Source of the DNA: JBGNFV01 sp049645705 | Lineage (GTDB): Bacteria > Bacteroidota > Bacteroidia > Cytophagales > Cyclobacteriaceae | Reading direction: 5' to 3' | DNA length: 64,000 nucleotides | NCBI GenBank assembly: GCA_049645705.1 | Contig: JBARUK010000077.1 | Location: 6,591 to 70,590 of the forward strand | Part shown: piece by piece, positions 63,944-64,000 of the stretch | How the letters are laid out: every line of letters starts with the position of its first letter | Numbering within the stretch: the first letter of the stretch is position 1 | The notes under the pieces: generated by a model | Databases searched by the model: none | What the model was told of the DNA's origin: nothing | What the model saw: only the letters and a program-made list of their open reading frames with translations | Program-made: the position numbers and the translations under genes

Positions 63944-64000
63944 TTAGCGATCTTTTTTTGTTGAAGAAGACAGGCTTTCTACGAAGCCTTTTTGAGCAGG
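63944..64000 (-). CDS. possible 3' end of a minus-strand gene, cut by the window edge
   Basis: The minus strand reads 18 codons (AQKGFVESLSSSTKKDR near the end) before TAA at 63944-63946, with a terminator-like hairpin on the plus strand at 63972-63993. The amino-acid content fits a protein end but the length is too short to be sure. Confidence 0.25.
   Translation of the reverse strand, partial: PAQKGFVESLSSSTKKDR
63972..63993 (+). terminator. second hairpin with T-run at the window end
   Basis: AGGCTT and AAGCCT pair around a 6-base loop and lead into TTTTT. It may back up the nrdBA terminator, or lie inside the 3' end of a minus-strand gene. Confidence 0.4.

Noticed and set aside
1..64000. 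tRNA or rRNA genes in intergenic gaps
   Set aside because: No gap shows a cloverleaf, CCA end or rRNA-like sequence by eye; a tRNAscan run would be decisive.

Overview
The window reads as chromosome of a Bacteroidota bacterium, most likely a member of the Cytophagales. The evidence is a type 9 secretion C-terminal domain on a large esterase, a 7TMR-DISM histidine kinase, pinensin-like precursor peptides, a Bacteroidota promoter (TTTG, 19 bases, TATCTTTG) in front of rplU, and a eukaryote-like class Ia ribonucleotide reductase. I cannot name the genus. No rRNA or tRNA gene, CRISPR array or intact transposase was seen.

Layout. 1-15.4 kb: a hydrolase (cut by the window edge) coupled to a solute symporter, an AAA ATPase, a LytTR regulator divergent from a 7TMR kinase, a secreted double esterase, and a trehalose block (vanadium haloperoxidase-like lipoprotein, periplasmic trehalase, sugar symporter), then a CPBP protease. 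15.4-27.3 kb: an accessory and defence-like island with an Mrr-like endonuclease, the DarT/DarG toxin-antitoxin pair, a decayed type I methyltransferase gene (hsdM), a four-gene cassette (GHKL ATPase, STAS-like, PIN nuclease, STAS-like), an RiPP-like precursor, two paralogous two-helix membrane proteins, an hsdS remnant, a three-copy tandem repeat and two more precursor peptides. 27.7-36.3 kb: desaturase, lipoproteins, a broken C39-like peptidase, a fourth precursor peptide, and a sugar block (GH13, ROK kinase, GH18). Both the desaturase and the ROK kinase are followed, after one inserted gene, by a diverged relic of their own 3' end. 36.3-47.8 kb: alcohol dehydrogenase, a sigma/anti-sigma pair divergent from a small acidic protein and a TPR-CHAT protease, an exo/endonuclease/phosphatase-family protein, GluQ-like synthetase, PepSY protein, a TPR membrane protein behind a glycine-rich micropeptide, and YraN. 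47.9-64 kb: ordinary housekeeping genes: pgi, manA, lipB, an exonuclease, a fused peptide ABC ATPase, rnr, a prenyl synthase, a rhomboid protease, rplU-rpmA and nrdB-nrdA.

How it fits together. The core ends are intact and closely packed. Between about 18 and 36 kb there are five broken genes (hsdM, the GHKL ATPase, the C39-like peptidase, a small unknown gene, and the 3' relics), many small palindromes and AT-rich repeats, which marks this as a high-turnover region. The best candidate for an undescribed system is the GHKL/STAS/PIN/STAS cassette lying between the hsdM and hsdS remnants. Next are the orphan pinensin-like peptides with a shared Cys-bearing core but no modification enzymes in the window, and the sigma/anti-sigma/157-residue protein/CHAT module.
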